From NCBI GenBank assembly GCA_027382625.1, contig JAJKFJ010022488.1, positions 30,223 to 94,222 of the forward strand: a DNA stretch of 64,000 nucleotides, in the 5' to 3' direction. Within the stretch, counting starts at the first letter, position 1. The number at the start of each line of letters is the position of its first letter. Positions 21,101 to 32,073 of this stretch are shown piece after piece. Made by a program: the position numbers and the translations under genes. This DNA comes from Tetmemena sp. SeJ-2015 (taxonomy: Eukaryota > Ciliophora > Spirotrichea > Sporadotrichida > Oxytrichidae). Below the pieces are notes generated by a model. It was not told the origin of the DNA, ran no database searches, and saw nothing but the letters and a program-made list of their open reading frames with translations.

Positions 21101-22354
21101 GTTTTAGGTCTTTCAGGAGAGGCCATATAAGAACTTTAAGCCTCCATGAGACTCCCTTGTCTACTTGCAGAATTTTGAGCATTCAAGAAGGGTTCCGAGT
21201 TTCGTTATAACCTAGACCAGCCTTACTTTAGAGAGTTTATCTCTAAGGGGAAATCTTATCGCCTAGGTTGCTGACGTTGATGCTCGGCATTAAGTGGCTA
21301 GTTTCTTGATAGTGTGCTCTCTCTTGCATTATGATACTATTCAGTGGAGTCTCTTTGATTTCTGGAAGGTGAATCGTTAATTTCTACCTTCTTTTGGTAT
21401 AAATAAATTTATATAGTATCCTCTTGCACTAAGCTTCGAGTTAAAATATGATAATAGAAGTTCCTTGCACTTGATGACCTGGCGCTATCTAGAATACGAA
21501 CTTATTAAGCTCTAAGTCTTGCACTGGGCTTGCTCTCATCTTGAGTGAAAAGATGTGAAAGCCCAGCGCCTACATAGCTATGTCCCACTTTAATCTTTTG
21601 TTGCTTCTGCAGTTCCTCTATCAGGTTCAACTAAGTTTATTTCTTTACTGAGAAAATTGAATTCGCACCCATATCTTAAAATTATAACTTTAGCAGTAGA
21701 ATTTGTTGGGATAAGCTGCTGAAGAGAGGGTTTCAATTGAGTTAGGGCTAAATTTAATTGGTGCTTGTTGCTGATTGAATTTCTCAGAGAGAGTGTGGTG
21801 GTCGGAGATCCAAATGCTCCCATCGACTGCTGCATCAACTTAATTAAAGTTATTTATAAACTTAGGCATAGTCCTTAAGAGATGTAAACTTTTATAAGAT
21901 GATTGGAAGGATTAGATGAGAGAGTAGATTGCATCATCTTTTTATTGGAGTGTTATTGCAGTCCTAAGAATTACTGAGACTAGGATTGAGCAAGCTGCGC
22001 CCCTGGCTTTTGACTCCCCATAATCTGCTGTATATTCAAATTATTATTCAAAATATTTTCATTGTTTTCAAATAAAGTTTATATACTTAGTATTCAGAGA
22101 AAGAATAGGCTAGTGCTTTTTGCCTTCTTGACTTGAATTAAGACGATACTCTGGAGATAAGTTAAGTCCACTCGCTGAAAACTTATCCTCAAACCCATTT
22201 TTCCTAGATTTAACTTTTATCAAATTAAAAATGAAACTATGAAGCCTTCCTTTGAACCAGCGAGCAAGATTCTCTTTGGCTTGATGACATCACCAGTAAC
22301 TGGATCAAATTTTGGAGTAGGGTAATAGTCTGGAAACATTTAAGCTGCTGTCAT
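18130..22354 (-). CDS. Large LRR (ribonuclease-inhibitor type) protein with coiled-coil C-terminus
   Basis: Hypothetical protein of about 1,200 residues. The N-terminal third is Ser/Gln/Arg-rich and probably disordered (MTAAQMFPDYYPTPKFDP near the start, RSSSARNFYYH, RPKTAHISNQMKKSQSQ). It is followed by at least eight RI-type leucine-rich repeats at about 19,250-20,380 (HLDVSNNEISHKGAQEL, KLNLSKNPLGNSGLEKVA, QLDLSFNSLTHKSGIALF). The C-terminus is a long coiled coil (18,450-19,120) with a basic tail. This architecture resembles LRR proteins of cilia or basal bodies, but the role is inferred from domains only. An intron at 20382-20410 joins INLND to MGLGQNF. IESs are at pointers AACTT, AGA, TTAAGTATTGA, GAATT, GTTT and AACT. 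A Gln-rich open minus-strand stretch continues to about 22,640, so the true start may be upstream. The stop is the TGA at 18130-18132. Confidence 0.82.
19387..19406 (-). other. IES, 20 bp, pointer AACTT
   Basis: AACTT at 19387-19391 and 19407-19411. Excision joins AKQFLTVK to LNIRQLDLSFNSL inside an LRR. Confidence 0.85.
20041..20086 (-). other. IES, 46 bp, pointer AGA
   Basis: AGA at 20041-20043 and 20087-20089. Excision joins IGPKGL to LVMPNTMLSYLYLSGNYI, keeping LRR periodicity. The pointer is short, so the assignment relies on the frame. Confidence 0.65.
20965..21021 (-). other. IES, 57 bp, pointer TTAAGTATTGA
   Basis: An exact 11-bp direct repeat at 20965-20975 and 21022-21032 flanks an AT-rich 46-bp core. 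Excision is frame-neutral and joins AIPRVNT to QSQPFLQNNFMSAQRP. Confidence 0.85.
21659..21698 (-). other. IES, 40 bp, pointer GAATT
   Basis: GAATT at 21659-21663 and 21699-21703. Excision joins QQLIPTNS to IFSVKKQTQLNLIEELQ and removes a frameshift. Confidence 0.85.
22064..22076 (-). other. Candidate IES, 13 bp, pointer GTTT
   Basis: GTTT at 22064-22067 and 22077-22080. Excision joins SLNTKYIN to NENILNNNLNIQQ and removes a TGA. It would be among the shortest IESs here. Confidence 0.6.
22212..22234 (-). other. IES, 23 bp, pointer AACT
   Basis: AACT at 22212-22215 and 22235-22238. Excision joins AGSKEGFIV to KSRKNGFEDKFSASG and removes a TGA. Confidence 0.75.
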
Positions 22355-22679
22355 GTGCCTCTCTTAGTTCTCTATAAGTTATCAAACTTAGAAATGAATG
22401 CATACTTAATGATCCATCAGCTGCCTGAGATGTTCTTCTCTGATTATTCCCCTTTTAATTTGAGAGAAAACTTCTCCTCTGTCCATTTTTTAGATCAGAT
22501 TGATCAGTTCCTGCTAGGTGAATCTGCTAATGAAGTTACTGTTGGAGCTTGTCAATTGATGAATTCTTCTTTAAGGTTTTGACTTGAATTTCTTTTCCCT
22601 CCCTGCTTTTCAAAGGTATCTACTAAGTCGAGTTTACAAATTAAATTTCTAATAAGCTGCTAGGGAGTAGATTATAAGT

Positions 22680-24015
22680 TAAATTTAATTTACAAAGTAA
22701 AAATTAAAAATCCCAGATTTCTTAATAAGTTTGAAAAAAATTAAAAATATTTTTTATAAATAAAGTTATTTTATATTGAAAAAAGATGATCTAAATACAA
22801 GAATATTTTCTGCCTTTAGGGTTAAATTTTAAAATTTTAAAAAATTTAAATTGTCAAAATAAATTTATTGATACAAAATCGATAATTAGCACAGAATGAG
22901 AACAGATTTATGAGAATATTTGTATTTTTTTCTTAATTTAATGGCTGGAAAATTATATTTTTAAATTATTTTACTAATTTTCTTTTTTAAACCCTTAATA
23001 ATTTGGAAGGATTATTTTGCGGATGCAATATTGAAGGTAAGTTTGCTATTGGGAGCCGCCATGAATTTTGATCTACTCTTTCTTAATTTGTTTCAAATTT
23101 ACTTTTCTGGGGGACAATTTTTAAAAGTTGGATTTTTCAATAGAAAAAAAAAAATTTTTTTTTTTTTTTTCCCTTAAATTAAAATTTTCAAGGAAATAAA
23201 TACTAATGTTATAATTTCCTTTTTAAAATTAAAAATTTTTTGGTATAAAATTCTTTTTTTAAAGAAGGTTTTTAATTTTTTAAATTTTTTGGGTCTTTAT
23301 AGTTTTTAAAGAACGTTATTATTTTAAAAAAATAAAAACTTTAAATAATTAAATAATTTGAAATTTTATTAAACTAATGAATTTTTGAGTTTTTTAATTT
23401 TTTTAAAAAAATGATAGTTTTAATTATGCAAAAAAATGGTAGTTTAATGGCAAAAAAATGATTAAAATTGGGGGGACAAGTGCACCTCCCTTTTTTATTA
23501 AAAATTCCAAAAAGTAAATAAAAAAAGGGGAAAAATGCCAAAAAATTAATGTTTTTCCTTTCAAAATTTTTGGGGGTAAAATTTTCTTTTTTAATTTTTT
23601 AAAAATCAAAATATTTTAAAAATTTACATTAAAATAATATATTTAATAAGGGAAATTTAAATATTAATAAAAATCTAATATTCCCAAGTAGAGTTTTATA
23701 ATTTAAAAAATCAATAGTATTTTTACCTGAGTTATTTTCCCCCAAAAAAAATTTTCTTAAAAAAATTTAAAAAAAATTAATAATCTTTCATTAAATCCCC
23801 TTTTTTTTGAAACATTTCTTCCTAAAGATTTTTTTTAAATTTATAAAAAAAATTTAGAATTAATAATTTATAAATATTTATTGAATAATTAAATTTGAAT
23901 GTAAATTGAGGGTTTAAGAGTCCGATAGTAGTTTATAAGATTATAGGTTTTCATACGATTTTGTTTATTTATTTACAAGTTTGCGTTAAAGTCTACTGTT
24001 AATTATAAGACTTGA
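22680..24015. repeat. Low-complexity AT-rich region with long homopolymers
   Basis: From about 23,130 the sequence is dominated by runs of A or T (a T run of about 14 near 23,156) with unusual short runs of G or C next to them. No coding signal was found on either strand. It could be genuine germline-limited DNA between genes, but the run-doubling texture suggests poor base calling. A similar texture occurs at 62.9-63.5 kb. Confidence 0.6.
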
Positions 24016-26546
24016 TCAGAAAATTGCACAAATGCAAGATATAGTGCCTGAGTCCTCTTCATCCTGCTTTGAGGGGTACTTTAATTTTTCAACAATAAAT
24101 ATGTCAGCTATGTTCGCTCCTTTAACGGCCTTATCCCTGAAGGTTACTTTCTTAACGGACTTTAGCTTGGTTGGGGATATATTCTCTTTTTTATTGTCCT
24201 AAGTAGTGAGCTGCTCTTTTCTATTTCTTCCTCCTTTGCTGCTAGCTTAATTGCTAGAAACTGATCTAAAATAGATACATTAGAGGGGATGAGAAGTCTG
24301 GCTCTTGCTTAGTTGATAGCGCAGGACTGAGGGAGTGGCTATTTGGTTACTTCAAATTACTAGGAGTATTAACTTCCAACTGTATGAGGTTCTTGCCCTT
24401 AGGGGTGGGATGCACTCTGGTTATGTGATTCTTGGGAGGCCGCTTTTTATTTGAACTCGCAGGTTGCTGGAAATTGCCACCTGTTTATATAGCATTAGCA
24501 GTATTTTAATCACTAATGTTGCTCTAAGTAAACACACTCTTGTTATAAAAGGTTATCCAAATAAAATAACAAATAAAATTTTTTAATTTTTATTAAAAAA
24601 TAAATGGATGAAATTACTATTAGTTTGAGCAGGTGCTACTCCGATTCTGGTATTGTAGCTGTTCGTTCTGATTTCTACATCTTGCGAAAATTAGTTATTG
24701 TCATTCATACCTGCCCCTGAAATTACAAATATTTACAATACTGAGCCTTAATACTTTTCTTCCTAGATATCATTCTTCTGGTTGTTGATCCTTGACTCTG
24801 CCTCTGTTTTCATTTTCCTTAACGCATTCTAAGATTTGTCAAGCTATGCGATCCCCATTCATTTCATAATAAACAATGTAATATAATGCACTATTGTCTT
24901 ATGAATTGAGAAGTACTCGATACTCATATTTTACTTGTCTTTATTGGTGCTGTCCCCTCTATAAATATATAACAATTCTCTACTGGAATCCTACTCACTA
25001 ACTGCTCCATGTCCGAATGTTGCCAAAGCTGATTTAGAACTCCTCCTAACGTTCTTTATCAATTCAAATCATATTTTACTTACTTTAAAATACACAAACA
25101 ATAAAGTGGAAAAGATGTTATTAAGAATTAATGATATTGAATAATATTTTTAAACAAAAATTAATTTACATTTTGTTTTAATTTATTTTTTTAAATGTTC
25201 TTTTGCAAAAATGAGTTCTTTTGAATACTCTGATAATAAAATATAATCATCAGCAGAGTCAAAATTATTGGCATCGTCAGCTGTCAGTTGTATTTAAACT
25301 GGCTAGCTCTATCTGTAAGGATCATAATTATAATTTATTTGAGACTAGTTGAAGGTAGACTAAGCCTCCACACCATCCCTTTTTTCCACTGATGACAGCT
25401 ACTATCATGCCTATTAATTTATTCATAAATATTTATATGAGGTATGATTATAGTAATATTCTACTCTGTTGAGCTTGATTTTAAGACCTACTTTATTATT
25501 TTCTTATTAAAAGAAGGAGTTATTTTGTTTTTAATTCTGAGAATAACAATAATAAATGAATGATAGTGTTAGCTATTATAAGATGACTGTTCTTGCTAGT
25601 GTGGACGATATTATTTGGCATCGGGAGTGTTTATTTATTTGTGAATTACAGGCTAAGATGAAGAGGTAAAATCCTTATCAGAATATGCATTAGACTTGTG
25701 GGCAGTTCAACTTTTCTGTTGATGTTAGTTGCTATAGTGATCATGCTGATATTAATGTCCATGCCTCTGGTTCACAAATGAGCTCAGCTTTTTGTCTTGA
25801 ACTTAAAACAATTCTAAAATATGATGGACTTCATTAGTTCTAAACTGGTTTGCGGAAAACTAGGTATTATTTCGTTAGAGGAGTTGAGCGGAGTGCTAGT
25901 GGTGCTTTCCAAATTTGAGTTCGACCGCAGTTTCATCCTGATTTAGCCCGATCGCATGCGCATGCATGTCAATATTTATTTAAAATAAGAATTGGAAATT
26001 ATATTTGGATCGGTGGCATCGATAATACTGTCTCCAATAGAGGAAAACGATTTCTCGGTTGCGATTGGTGATCTAGCATCGAAGTTGTGGTGTGAAAGCA
26101 AGTTGTTGTTGAATACTTTTCTCTTACTAGAAGGCTCATACTCTGACGGCAAATCGTTAACTAAAGAATTCAGTCAGCACCAATATAATCAAAAATAGAA
26201 GTCTCTTCAATTTATAGCAGTATTTCCCCAAATTTCTAACAGATATTTTAGGTTTCTCCAAAATTACGTAAAATGAAATCTCTCATCTCCTTCTTAAGAT
26301 AAATATCGAGAATAGATTCAGATAATAAATGTTTCACAGGATTTTATCAGGCCACTCATCAAGTGTTAATTGGCAATAAACATTACTTACTCTCTGAAAT
26401 ATTTAGGTGCTAGATTTCTTCATTAGAAAATACTATCCTAACATATTTTAACTTATATAACCGATTTCTTCATCTTCTAAAACTGATTATGAATAATGTT
26501 TCTCAGCCGTGTAAAGTGGATTGATTCTCACGCTAGTTTTGCTCAT
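24016..26546 (-). CDS. Hypothetical protein with C-terminal CaaX-like motif
   Basis: Unrecognised protein of roughly 650 residues assembled from several minus-strand coding pieces. It starts MSKTSVRINPLYTAEKHYSQ at 26,546, then an acidic helical part (SILDIYLKKEMRDFILRNFG). A Ser/Asn-rich region follows (HHNFDARSPIATEKSF, LESTTSTPLNSSNE), a compact part with mixed hydrophobics (RELLYIYRGDSTNKDK; YEYRVLLNSQDNSALYYIVY), and a basic Pro/Lys-rich tail (KKRPPKNHITRVHPTPKGK). The last residues are GTISCICAIF before TGA 24016-24018. C-A-I-F fits a CaaX prenylation box with an adjacent Cys available for palmitoylation, so membrane attachment is plausible. One IES (pointer TTC, 153 bp) is placed. Others, and one-base shifts near 24,960-24,870, are unresolved. 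Confidence 0.65.
25063..25215 (-). other. Candidate IES, 153 bp, pointer TTC
   Basis: TTC at 25063-25065 and 25216-25218. The interior is almost pure A/T. Removal joins LLSEYSKE to LIKNVRRSSKSALATFG in one frame. A 3-bp pointer is weak evidence alone. Confidence 0.5.
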
Positions 26547-26889
26547 TTATAAATATAAGCTCGTCATTAAACTGTTTTAATTTTGTCAATATTCTATAAT
26601 TTATAAGATGGTAATTCCTTTGTGAGTGAGTAGCTTAAACGAAGTTGAAAATCTATAGTTATTATTTTTATTGTGTTTATAATAATAGTTTTACTTTTTA
26701 GTAGTTATCTTAATTACTTTCTTTTTTTGAATGGTTGGATCCCATAAACACATAGATTTCTATTTATAAAGAATTAAAAGAAATTTAAGTCAAAGCTAAA
26801 ATCATCTAATCTTAGCTTTATTAGAAGCTGAAGCTGAGTCTTATTCTTAGCCTGAATTATTTCTAAGAAAGATGAGTCTTAAATAAAAT

Positions 26890-29800
26890 TTATTTTCTTT
26901 TGGTGAGCTTTTTAATCTGTTTTTGAGACTCTTTGAGCTTTGCTTCATAGTAAACTTGCACCTCCACATTCTTCTAAATTATTTCTTGTACTGCTATTTC
27001 CTAGAAGTTTCGCAGCTCTCTTAAAGAGAGGGCTGTCTTCTATTTCATTTTGGCTTATTGCTCTCGAAGTATTTATATTGTAAGGTAATGTTTTAAATAC
27101 TTTTGCAATTTTATTTTATTTTTTATAAATTAATAATTTTCATAAATAATTCCCAAGTTATAATTATTTTTGCTTAAAATGAAATGTTTTTAAACAAGCT
27201 ATTAAACTTTTTGTCTCCAGTGTGTTTCTAAATCCTGGGAAATCTTGAGCTTTGATTGAAGTTCTATGATTGCTTAATGATGATCATTTTGTTTAAAATG
27301 AGAGAGTTGAGTTTACTAATTTTAAATTTGGCTATTGAGGCTTTGAATCGTATTCTTCATCTGCTTATTATAAAATGAAAAAGCTTTTTCTGTTTCTTGA
27401 GTTTATCAATTTTAAGCTACATTTAGTTTGCACTCTCTTCGTTAAATGCTTTCTCAACCTTCTCTCACACTTTTCCCATCATTCTAAATTTTACTTTGTG
27501 CAACTTACTATATTCTATTCTTATTTAAAGCAGAAATTATAATGTTTATAAATAGAGAGAGAGAAAAATTCAAATTTCTATTTAATTATGACTATAAATT
27601 AAAAAAGGACTCGCAAAAGTATTTAAAAATACCAGAATTTCGAAATGATTTTGCTTTGCCCACTGACCTAAGTAATTTGATAGTTAATACAGTAATCTAT
27701 ACTCAAACCAATTATAAGTCTTTCTATAATAATAATAATTAGATATGGCTCATAATCTATCACTCTATTATATTATATTATTTATTCCCTCAATGCTACA
27801 GTTTTAATATTCTATTCTTCTTCTATCTGATCGAATTAGTTTCATTCTGATATTTGTGTTGATCCTTCTTCTTATAATAACTATTGGCAACTTCACTCTA
27901 AACGAATGAACGAGGTAAGTTAAATCTATCCCAATTCATATCTTATGAAGCGCCTAAAATGTTATCGACATGTTCATTCAGTTTATCTAGTTTGCATTTA
28001 CTAATAACCCTCAAACTCAGTTGCAGAAGACTAGTTTAACACTAGCTTTTGATTCTTACCTTTGATTTAAAATATATTGAAAGTTAAATTGATATGTTGT
28101 TCAAAAGATTTGTGAATTGGATTATTGGATTTGTTGCCTAAACTAAGTCGGTTAGCTCTATTTCTTAAAGAAGAATATTGAACAATTTTGGATTCTTTCC
28201 TGTAATTTGGAGATCTTGACTTGCTTATTTATCGCCCAGAGCTAACACTTCTACTTTTGGTGTCAAACCTTGTTCTAGAGTGGAGTGATTTATTCAAAGG
28301 AGTGCTCTTTGTTAGTAATCCATCGTTTTATAGTACTCTCAGTCTTTTAGATTCTGAAATGTCCTTTGTGTTTCAAAAGCTCTCTGTGGAGTGGCTAGTA
28401 GCTATTTTGAACTGGAAGATCATAGTTAGGCTTTAAAAATACAGATAACTTAGATGGAGGAGTTTGATCTGAGCTGATATCCTTTGTGTTCAGTTATGAA
28501 GAGTCCAGTCTAAAAATTTACAACTCAGGTTCAATTTTAGCGATATCAAAAATTAATACAAACAAAATATGGTAGGGAAAGTTTTTAAAATTATTTTAAT
28601 TTTTAAATTATAATCAGCATTAATTTAATATTAGATTTAAAGCCTCTGAAAAAGTAACTTAAATTAAGACAAAAATTAAAATATAATTTTTTATGAGTAG
28701 ATTCTCTTATTATTATTTATTTAAGAGGTATCGATTATTCAGGTTTATAACTTTATAAAAACAGACTTTTTATTTCCTAGCTGAATTATAAAAATTAGAA
28801 AGTGTATAAAATAATAGTTTTGCCATTGATTTCTTGAATTTTCTTTCATTTTGTTTCAAAGAAAGAACACTAATTATATAATTCGAAATGTTATAAAATA
28901 CATCTTTCACTTTAATCAATAAGTTGAGAAAAACAAATCAGTAAAGATAAAAAACAAATTTAATTGGGAAAATGCTCCATATATCGAACTTAAAAAGATA
29001 AATCTTAGGATCGAGCTTAAGAAAATAAAAAAGACTAATCTGGATCAAAATTAAATTTCTCATTAATATTTTTACTAAAAGGATCATCCTTAGAACTCCC
29101 CTTAATTTTAATCCATTCTTTTAGAGCTTATCTACTTGGGTGTTGAGGTTTGTTAAAACCTCATTTAACTTTCATTTACCTCATACTCATTTTAAAAGGT
29201 AATGTTTTACTATGGAATCAAACTCTCTCTGAAATTTTAACTCTGCTCAAATTAACTTAAAATACTAAAAAAATACAATAAGACTTTAGAGTTGGTAGTA
29301 TTTGTCTTGTAAATCTCTGTACATCTGCTGCTGATGTTCGAAGTGCGAGAATTTCCTCTTCATTTCTTCTATGAGGTCTAAACTTCGATCTAGATACTCA
29401 GATCTTTTTTCTAGTTCGTGTATCTTATTTGAATACTTTGCCTCTATCTCCTATTTAATTTTGTCTTCTTTGACCTTTCAACTGAATCTCAAGATTAAAT
29501 ACAAAATGATTCAATGTAACTTAGATTCTATTGAGACTAAGGAATGGCAAATTTAAAAGCCTCCTTAAGACTCTCTGGAATATTTTGAGTGCGCTATAGA
29601 GGTAAATTCTAAATTGCTTGAAAAGGAGCAGTTTCTTAATTGTTTTTTAGCCTGAGGTGAGAATAGTCTGAGATTTAGAGACTCCTTTGATTCGGAATAC
29701 TCTCTTTTTAAATGTGCTAGGACTTCTATTTTCTACTTCAGAGCTTTTAGTTTAAATGATCTAAGCTGCTAAGCTACTCTTTATAGAATCATAGTGAAGA

Positions 29801-31860
29801 GAATTGGGCTCAACTGAAATTGCAAGCTAACCCAAATAAGGAGTATTATTATAGTCGCTGTATTTAAAAAAAATTTAATTAAAGAAATATAAATAAATAA
29901 AAGTAATTATTTGCACAAAGCAAGTATAATCTCTTAAGATAAATGCATGTTTAATTTTAAAAGATGATAAGCAACTATGAGCTTTTAAAAATATATATTT
30001 ATTTAATTTAATAAACAAACCTTTAAATTGTACTAATTGGGTATCAAATTTTGATGATGCTAGTTATATTGAGGATGAGGGTTATAATTTTAACTAGCTT
30101 ACTCTTGATGATAAGTCCAAGGGTTTTAACTTTGCTACTCCGGCTAAGTTAAACTTTGTCTAATTTTAGCCAATCTCTCTAAAACTCCATCCATCTTCTA
30201 GTTGTTACTTGTACTATAATAAAATTGAATGAATTCCTATCGAAGCTTTAATTGAAAGGGTTTTAATTTATGTTTCTAACCATTTGAGTTCCTTATCTTT
30301 ACTGAAACTTATTATCTAGTTAATTTTGAGCTTCGCGATTTTAGGAAGACAAAAGCAAAGATGCTTAAGTTACAGACAAATTCTTTGAGTTCATTCCAAA
30401 TTTTTATACTGTTTATTTCATTTATTATAAATGAATATTTTATGTTTAAAATATTAAGTATAAAATTTATAATCTTTCAATTAAAATAACTATTGATATT
30501 TTGAGTTCAAATCTTCCTCTTTAGCAGTAGTATTTGGGTCACCTTAAAATTTAAACAGTTATAAATATGATGAATTATCTTTTCTATTGATAGAAGCACT
30601 CGCAATTAGTTAATTATAAGCTTTCTGCAGGGATTAATTTTAGAATGTCTCCTCTGACTCAGTCTGGCTTGAAACGTAGTTATTGTTTCCTAAAAGCAAA
30701 ATTTCATGGCCTGACTAGGATGGAATGTTTATATTATTACAAAATTTAATCGCAATATATTTTTATCACTGAATCTAGCAAGTTCGATTTTTATCCTTCT
30801 GGAATTAGTTGCTCTTGAGAAGGTTTCTACGAACCTTTAAGTTTAATATGATGTGGCCCTGAGGCGGGTAGAGTGCTTGAAAATTGATTTAAGGGGAAGT
30901 GAATGCTTGCTTGAGATTAATTTACTAGCTAAGTGCTTAGTTGTTGAGCTTTATTTTTAAATTTTGCTTATACTGATCCTCTTTCGAAGATCCAGCAATA
31001 AAATTAAAATACTAAGTTGTTGGAAGTATCTAATAATTCTTGATTTTGGGCATCCTATAGATAGAAAAGTTAATTTGAATCCTCTGTTTGAGCAAAATTT
31101 CTGAATTGCTAATCTCCAATCACATTGGTTTAGAAGTTATCCATTTCTTATTTGATTTGTATTTAAATTTGAACTTCCTAATTTAACTGATAATTATAAG
31201 TGCATGTTTGAGAGAAGATAGAGTGAATGCGAATGAACTCATTTTGGATTGAATGTAGATGGTTTTAAGTAAGGTGTATTTGAGAGTATGAGAAAGAGAG
31301 TGCTTGTGTTTTATTGTTAATCTGATTAATTAATTTTATTATCATTACAATTTTATCTGATTTAATTTCTACTAGCTCGCTAACTCATTATACTTTACAA
31401 TTCATAGGAAAAAGTTTATTTATAGATTAAATGAATTTAGAGATGATAAGTGTCCTAGATTTAATTATGAGACCTTTAAATTTATCATTACATTTTGTGT
31501 GGGAGCGCTTAGAGCCATAACAGATTCAAGTATTTTAGAGAAGAATTAAACTACTTCTTTATTTTGCTCTCTTCATATCTCACCTTAAAATAGCTTTGTA
31601 TAGAATATTAAAGAAGGAAGTACTTTTAACTTGCACCATATTCCCACTACGCACTTATTATTTTAACCAATCATCGATTCAATAAAATCCTATGCTATAA
31701 TAAAACAGGAAGTGAAACCAGTGTCTTTAGTTATTAGCTAAATTTAATGAGGAAGATTAGTTTTAATAGAAATAAATTTAATCGCACTGTTTGCTAGTAG
31801 GATGAATGCCAACCAAAATAATATATCAACTCTCGCAATTATCCATCAAACAAAAATATT
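26890..31860 (-). CDS. Large Gln/Asn/Ser-rich coiled-coil protein, possibly more than one gene
   Basis: A series of minus-strand coding pieces separated by AT-rich stretches, each readable with TAA/TAG as Gln. From N- to C-terminal direction: EQNKEVVQFFSKILESVMAL (about 31.5 kb), NQFSSTLPASGPHHIKLKG and SSQTESEETFQNQSLQKAY (30.6-30.9 kb), MDGVLERLAKIRQSLTQPE (30.1 kb), coiled coils KIEVLAHLKREYSESKESLN and ELEKRSEYLDRSLDLIEEMK (29.3-29.8 kb), a Ser/Arg-rich piece (28.1-28.4 kb), KCKLDKLNEHVDNILG (27.9 kb), and further coiled coils TIQSLNSQIQNQQTQLSH and LRELRNFQEIAVQEII (26.9-27.5 kb). No enzymatic domain was seen. The composition fits a centrosomal or basal-body scaffold, but that is only a guess. 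N-terminus, C-terminus and most IES borders are unresolved. Confidence 0.6.
30711..30768 (-). other. IES, 58 bp, pointer CTGA
   Basis: CTGA at 30711-30714 and 30769-30772. Excision joins QKSNLLDSG to HEILLLGNNNYVSSQ and removes a TGA. Confidence 0.75.
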
Positions 31861-32073
31861 CATAAGAATAATTTAAAATGAAATATTTGAGTGATAAATA
31901 TTATTGCGTTTTGTAGAAGCCAACAATTATTAACGCTTAAACATGCGTAAACTTGGAAAGATGTTGGAGTGATGTTCAAATAAAATAATCAAAAGCAAAC
32001 TGCTTATTATATAATTATCGCTCAAATCAATCAATGAGAAATATTTGTGATCATATTAAACTAGAGTAATATA

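Noticed and set aside
25560..31900. Long plus-strand readings in which TGA seemed to act as Trp alongside TAA/TAG as Gln, suggesting an extra code change or a foreign element.
   Set aside because: With no stop codons any frame stays open. The minus strand shows better coding text here (for example ESTTSTPLNSSNE, RLAKIRQSLTQPE, ELEKRSEYLDRS), and the plus-strand TGA codons are the complements of Ser TCA codons. The plus readings are shadows.
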